64,000 nt of DNA from NCBI GenBank assembly GCA_023374045.1, contig CM041776.1:140185296-140249295 (forward strand), in the 5' to 3' direction. The notes beneath the pieces are model-generated. The model had not been told where the DNA came from. It did not search any database and was given only the letters and a program-made list of their open reading frames with translations. The stretch is from Limonium bicolor (taxonomy: Eukaryota; Streptophyta; Magnoliopsida; Caryophyllales; Plumbaginaceae). Shown in pieces: positions 59,080 through 64,000 of the stretch. The position numbers and the translations under genes are program-made. The first letter of the stretch is position 1. The number at the start of each line of letters is the position of its first letter.

Positions 59080-60781
59080 TGATAAGTGTGAAACATATAG
59101 GCTTTTTAGGGTCTAATTACCTTATAATCTATAACAATTCAGCAATGTTTCCCACTTATTATGTGTTTTTCAACAGACTGATGTTTTGATATGAACTGAT
59201 GCATTTTATATGCTAAATATAGGAAAAACCCAGAGAAATGAAGATTTTATATCATAAGGATTTAAACGCAACAAACGGGGAACAAATCCGGAAAAAGAGG
59301 CAAAGATTGGTCATGTCCGGATCAAGATAGCCGGACGCAAATCCGGACGTCACATGTCCGGATCCGGACACAAGCCGGACGTGACCCAAACTCTAGATTC
59401 GAGAGTTCTGTGTCTTGTCCGGATCCGGACAAAGATCCGGACACAACCCGAGTTTCAGATCCAAAACCTCTGTCTCATGTCCGGATCCGGACACAGATCC
59501 GAACGTCACACAGAAACAAAAAATAAAAACACATCGCGCTGATAATCAGGCTTTCGGCGCAATTATCAGCTGAGCGGCGGTTTAGCCCATACCACATCAT
59601 TAATTAACATACACCCATACTCAATATGTTAAGCCTATGCACATGCTCGTACCTAACTTCCACTAACCTGTGTTTATTTCTAAGCCTATTTAAACCTTCA
59701 CTCAGCCTTCATTTCAATTCGTACTAGACGCTCCAGTCTAAACATTACACTCTCCTCCTCTCCCTCCATGTCATCTGCTCATCCACGATAAACCCTTCAT
59801 CTCCATTCACAAATCTTTCTCCGTAATTCTCCCCCTCACTCACAGAAACCTACTCACGGTGCTTCATTTAGCTGCGTGCGGATTGACGTCCGGATCCGGA
59901 CAGACCCTGAAGAACGCGTCCGGATCAGCGTCCGACCCCAGATAGCCGGACGTGACACAGACAAGAGTGGAAATTGCAGACTCGGTGACGGCTTCTAAGA
60001 TCAGTTTTTCTGCTAAATCCCTCTATCCTTGTGCTGTTTATATTGAGTATTGTTATTTTGTCTATGGCTGAGTAGTCACTTTTAATTTCGGTTTACTATG
60101 TATCTCTAGATTTATTATTTCGGAACCTTCCTGATTTTCTGCAGTACTTTAGAATAAAGTTCTTTTCCCTTATGAATTCCTTAACTTTTTAATCTGATCA
60201 ATTATTATTATCAGTTTGTTAGCTTATAAGTGAGAACTGCGGCTATCAATTGACTACAGGGAAAGAACCAGTTAGTATAGAGATGGTAATTCCTCTAAAC
60301 CACTAGCTGACCATTAATCTAGACTATGCTTAAAGCAATTAGTAAACAGTGGATTCATAACGAGAGTTAGGATTCGGTCTTTGCTAATTAGAATTCGTGG
60401 AGCGGGAGACAGAATACGGGTTATCCTTATTCTAGGGTTTCATTCAGAATTCTGTGGAAATCACTTAGGAGAAAAAACTGCAAATCTGGAGAGAAGTAGT
60501 AAACCGGAATTTCCTTTATCGAACAAAAACCAAATCAATTATTTACCTGTTATTTATTGTTTATTGAACTCTTTTACAACATTCACCATCACCCACAAAA
60601 ACCCCCAATTTCGTGTTATTTATATTATTCTTGTTTGTAAGTAGAAATTAAACTAGACACTGCCTCCTTTGGTTCGATACTCAGGGAATACTCCGAGATT
60701 TAAACTTGGTATAATCGACCGGTACACTTGCCGTTAGGTTAAACCCCCAACAACAATTTACCGTTAGGTTTTATCCCAACA
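59080..60781 (+). repeat. 5' LTR of Athila F, mosaic
   Basis: The first ~870 bp (TGATAAGTGTGAAACATATA to about 59950) follow the Athila-1 LTR closely, including both palindrome clusters (59314-59515 and 59875-59955). After about 59960 the sequence no longer matches the Athila-1/2 R-U5. It instead has CTGCGGCTATCAATTGACTA, GGTTCGATACTCAGGGAATA and an end CCCAACA. The end is placed at the CA at 60780-60781. Confidence 0.78.
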
Positions 60782-60787
60782 AGTTTT

Positions 60788-60805
60788 TGGCGCCGCTGCC
60801 GGGGA
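60788..60805 (+). other. Primer binding site of Athila F (tRNA-Asp)
   Basis: TGGCGCCGCTGCCGGGGA, one base different from the site in Athila-2. Confidence 0.88.
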
Positions 60806-61020
60806 GGCACGATTATTTAGTTTAATTTTTATATTGGTATTTAATTTTGTTTTGTTTTTGCTTTTTACTTTATTCTTGTTTTGTTTTATTTTATTTTCTT
60901 TTGTTCATTTCCTTAGCTTAGTGCGATTTGTTTCTTATTTTTGGTTCTAGTTTATTTTGGTTTTACCCGATTGAGTTTACTTTTACAACTACATTACTGT
61001 TAGTTATCTGATTTTGGTTT

Positions 61021-61324
61021 ATGGTTAAAACTCGTTCTGAAGTAAATCCTGAATTTGAGCTGGAACCTGAGATAGAGCGACTTACTAGAAGAAGTCATCA
61101 TGGATTGGTACTGGAGTCTACAGTTGAACCAGAAGTGTTTTTCAAAGACTCACCAGGTAATACCTTTGTTCCAGAAGAAGAGTATCTTATGGATGGTATC
61201 AGCCGAGAAAGAAGGACGAACGACTACACTCGTCCGAATGTGGAGGGACTCACATCACCAATAGTAATCCCTGCACTATAGGAAGGGGTAGAATGGCAAT
61301 TCAAGACCCATTACGTCACGATGG
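61021..61324 (+). pseudogene. Athila gag N-terminus, interrupted by LTR G
   Basis: ATG 61021 opens MVKTRSEVNPEFELEPEIER, comparable to the RRTRSTGPPDTDFDPEIER start of Athila-2 gag. The frame stops at 61279-61281, and a neighbouring frame continues RMAIQDPLRHDG up to the insertion point. The capsid domain is not reached. Confidence 0.8.
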
Positions 61325-63218
61325 TGTAACACCCCTACTACGCACTTAACAATAATTGAGATCGCAGCGGAGATAACAACTAAACGACAACTAAACGATT
61401 CGGTGCTATAACGCCGTCAACCACCCACGTGGTTAACAAGGCAGAATAAATACAAGTGTACCGGTCTGATGATTAGACTCCCGTGGATTAGGTACTAACA
61501 TCCATACGTATATACATTACCATCATACCGAGTATTTACATTACAACGAAACTGTAAGCTGTAAACTGTGAACTGCCACTGTAACTGTCAACAACCGCCA
61601 CTGTCAAAGTTAATGGTACCAAAATATAACGCCACGGGAGCACAGGCGCATCCCGGACTCAACATCCAAAAATAAACAAAAGTACTTAGAACCTAAAATC
61701 TAAAGCCATTCCGCTTCCTTGATCCTCATCCTGCAATATAAATATGGAGCCCCCAAGGGGGTCAGCAACCCTTGGCTGGTATGGTTAACGCGCAGCCCAT
61801 CGGCTACCGGGATACGCACAACTATTTGTCATGATAACATGGCATTGATTTTAAACAACAACATATATATATACATAGCATAGCAAGGAATATAGCATAG
61901 CACAACAAAACACACAACATTACAAGAACGATTCCTTTTAGGAACGAACCAACTTAGTTAGATCCTATAGAGAGCCTAGAGAATGTTGCCAAACTCATGC
62001 TAAGCTCGTTACAAAACTCGTTACCGTCCTGTTAAATTGAACGAATAACTTAACACAAAGGTGTGTCGGATATATTGATCCAAGCACACCGAACAAAACA
62101 TAGTATGCCCCTGTGGCCCGACGTGAGTCAGTAAAATAGCCTTGGATAAGCTAAAGGGAAAGTTGAAAACCAAAATGGAAAACAACCATAACATACAAAG
62201 AGAATCGAACCGGTTATGACATCGACTCCCATACTCACACGCGTGGCCGGAACTATCGGACTCCTCACTCCCCAGTTAGCACTTGTTAAAGTTCAACATG
62301 AACTCAATAAACAAATCACAATCAAGTGGTTAAGTCTTGTTAGACACACCCAAGGGAAATGAGTCACACCTTAGCAACATAGTAACATTAACAATTGTAA
62401 ACTCATTACATGACTTAAGTCTTACAAGGTCATAAACAAATAGAAAAACAAACAACACACAAGCCGGTGTAAACCGGTAGGCAACAGACTGCAAGAAAAC
62501 CATACCTTGGTCCTTACTTCGACTGGTTTCCACCGTTGGAGAATCCTATACACATTTAGTAACATCGATTAATTAACGCACTAGTTCGTTGTTAACTTAT
62601 TACTTCACATAACTAGTTATTTTATTTTCACACTTGTAATAACCTTTCACCCTTTTAATTGCCATTATAACTCACCTAACATGTCTTAGACAACCTCACA
62701 TCATCATTACTAACTAATCTCCATTTTGAGACAACATTTCTAACTTTAAACAAAATTTTTGGCCAACACAGTGGCATGTCCGAACTTGTGTCCGAGCTTC
62801 CCAAGTTCGGACGCAAGTCGAGACTCAAAGGGTGAAGCCAGATGTATGTCTGAACTTGTGTCCGATCTTCCTAAGTTCGGACAAAGGTCGAGGAAAAATC
62901 AGGGAAAAGAGATGGCGGTGTCCGAACTTCAAGGGTCGGAAGAAGTTCGGACACTGGCTGAGACTCAAAAAACTTAAACGCAACAGGGCACGCCCGGACT
63001 TCCAAATTCGGACGGAGGTTCGGATGTGTAGGAAAAATTCATTTTCTATACTCTTAAACACTTGTTCATTTCTTACCAAAACTCCTATCACTTATAATGT
63101 TTTCTCCTTAGGTTTCTAAGCGGTGTTTCATGCCTATAACAACCATCATGCCAAAGTATTTCCTCTCCATTACAACATCATCTCCCAAGCATCTTTTCTT
63201 ACAAACCAATTTCCTTAT
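61325..63218 (-). mobile_element. Long LTR G of the TGTAACACCCC family, cut at 63219
   Basis: Starts TGTAACACCCCTACTACG with GCAGCGGAGA inside. GCCGTCAACCACCCACGTGGTTAAC parallels D and A. GAGCCCCCAAGGGGGTC at 61747-61763 and CTGCAA at 61731-61736 are the family hairpin and acceptor-like word. A GTCCGAACTTG palindrome cluster lies at 62775-63020. Expected target duplication GATGG (61320-61324). Non-coding. Confidence 0.78.
62775..63020. repeat. GTCCGAACTT/AAGTTCGGAC quasi-palindrome cluster in LTR G
   Basis: Three units pair GTCCGAACTTG or GTCCGAGCTTCC with AAGTTCGGAC; a fourth has CCCGGACTTCC with AATTCGGACGG. The unit spacing is 60-90 bp. Same relative place in the LTR as the GGTCCGGGACC clusters of A and B, but a different core. 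Confidence 0.82.
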
Positions 63219-64000
63219 TGTAGACACCAAAAATTCTCACCCCATAAAGCAAATTCTGAAATAATAAGAGGGGTCGTCGCCTTTCTTTTTTTAAAACATA
63301 TTAATGTGCGTGCTAAGACGAAACCATCATTTTATAATCTTTTTCAAAACATTTTAGAAAAAAAAACACAATTCTTCAAAAATGAATTTCCATCGACAGT
63401 CCAGTTTCAAGGTCGTCCCCTTTTGTTTATTCACTTATTTTACTATCTTATTTTGTTTTGTTTATATTCTATTTATTTTATTTTATTTTTATTCATCTAT
63501 TCACTTTTTCTTATATTTTATTTTATTCTACTATTAGCATTAGTATTTTTTATTTTCATTTCTATTTATACACACTCATTTTCATCTTTCAAACTCAATC
63601 CACACTTGGTTGAAATCTAGCCTAGCCCAATTCCTTAAACCCACTCTATTTTCAGCCCTTGGCTTCAAAAAGCCCACATTAAAAACACAAAGCCCACTCA
63701 TAAACCCTAGAACCCACCCTTTCTCATGACAACAAGAAAAACCCTAGTGATTCTTCACTTAACAAAAAAACACCCGCGTCTCCTTCTCCTGGCTGGATCT
63801 CTCGGTCATTTTTTTCCTTCGATCCCCAGAAACAAAAACGATAGCCGACACTGCTCCCTCAGATCACCACCGGTGGATACCTCAACTTCTTCTTCCAGGC
63901 ATTTTCTTCCTCTGTCGATTGTTTACTCCCACTCAACCTTCAACCTCGATTAATCTCAGAAACTGCCAAATCCATCGCTCATCTAGCCACCACCTTCTTC
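63219..64000 (+). mobile_element. Tat-like LTR start, truncated by the window edge
   Basis: TGTAGACACCAAAAATTC is, from memory, a common start of plant Tat-type LTRs. It is followed by an AT-rich U3, then GCCCA-rich sequence (63620-63720) and a leader-like stretch with AACCCTAG and CT-rich words. Expected target duplication CTTAT (63214-63218). The 165-codon open frame at 63123-63620 crosses the junction and is Phe/Leu/Ile-rich translation of TTTTAT repeats, not a gene. Confidence 0.5.

Larger units (their letters stand above)
59080..61324 (+). mobile_element. Athila-type element F, 5' end only (cut by LTR G)
   Basis: 5' LTR, tRNA-Asp-type primer site and the start of gag are present, then the element is interrupted at 61325. 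It inserted in LTR D; the expected target duplication is ATCAT (59075-59079). The rest must lie beyond the window. Confidence 0.85.

Noticed and set aside
63123..63620. 165-codon open frame rich in Phe, Leu and Ile, resembling a multi-span membrane protein
   Set aside because: It crosses the LTR start at 63219, and the hydrophobic part is a translation of TTTTAT/TTTATT repeats.
1..64000. tRNA, rRNA or other structured RNA genes
   Set aside because: I saw no cloverleaf with conserved A and B boxes and no rRNA-like stretch; the tRNA-like words found are retrotransposon primer sites.

Overview
The window is a repeat-dominated stretch of a flowering-plant nuclear genome, probably a eudicot. The plant call rests on Athila-type Ty3/gypsy retrotransposons primed by tRNA-Asp, a Stowaway-like MITE, an L1-type LINE with a zf-RVT domain, and one intron-containing plant PB1-domain gene. 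The species cannot be named from the sequence. Nearly all protein-like reading frames are retrotransposon remains; the only gene that looks like an intact host gene is the PB1 gene at 28088-28961 on the minus strand.

Layout, left to right. 1-7086 is the 3' half of an Athila-type element (Athila-1): integrase, a decayed third ORF, a long 3' noncoding region and a 3' LTR. 7087-23459 is a non-coding Tat/Ogre-like retrotransposon landscape: two direct copies of a ~0.9 kb block (8425 and 22561) lie either side of an LTR starting at 20610. It is interrupted by a 4.4 kb solo LTR (A, 9697-14062, perfect target duplication CAAAA) and by a second long LTR (E, 14838-20104). 23460-24934 is a diverged minus-strand Athila-like LTR. 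Next come a MITE (25151-25385) and a 5'-truncated LINE (25630-27063, 15-bp target duplication). The PB1 gene and its promoter follow, with a tiny poly(A) insertion upstream.

29945-51726 holds an LTR-like fragment, the leader and gag of a decayed Ty3/gypsy element (31293-32495), and a long solo LTR (C) that inserted at 32496 with target duplication GGTCC. C was later split by a structurally complete Athila element (Athila-2, 36368-49210, target duplication TGTTA, LTRs about 98% identical). C ends at 50569. From 51405 to the right edge each LTR is broken by the next: LTR 51405, fragment 51727, solo-type LTR B 51790, D 55451, Athila F 59080, G 61325 and a Tat-like LTR at 63219. The right halves must lie beyond the window.

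The most unusual signals are non-coding. (i) Several LTR families that look unrelated carry arrays of short, variable, CG-rich quasi-palindromes (GTCCGGAC-like and others). (ii) A ~134-bp block in the Athila 3' noncoding region is more conserved between the two Athila copies than their integrase DNA. (iii) A PPT-like motif occurs four times at matching places in both copies. (iv) The long LTRs with TGTAACACCCC termini share a hairpin whose stem sequence changes while pairing is kept. All comparisons were made by eye, so identities are estimates.
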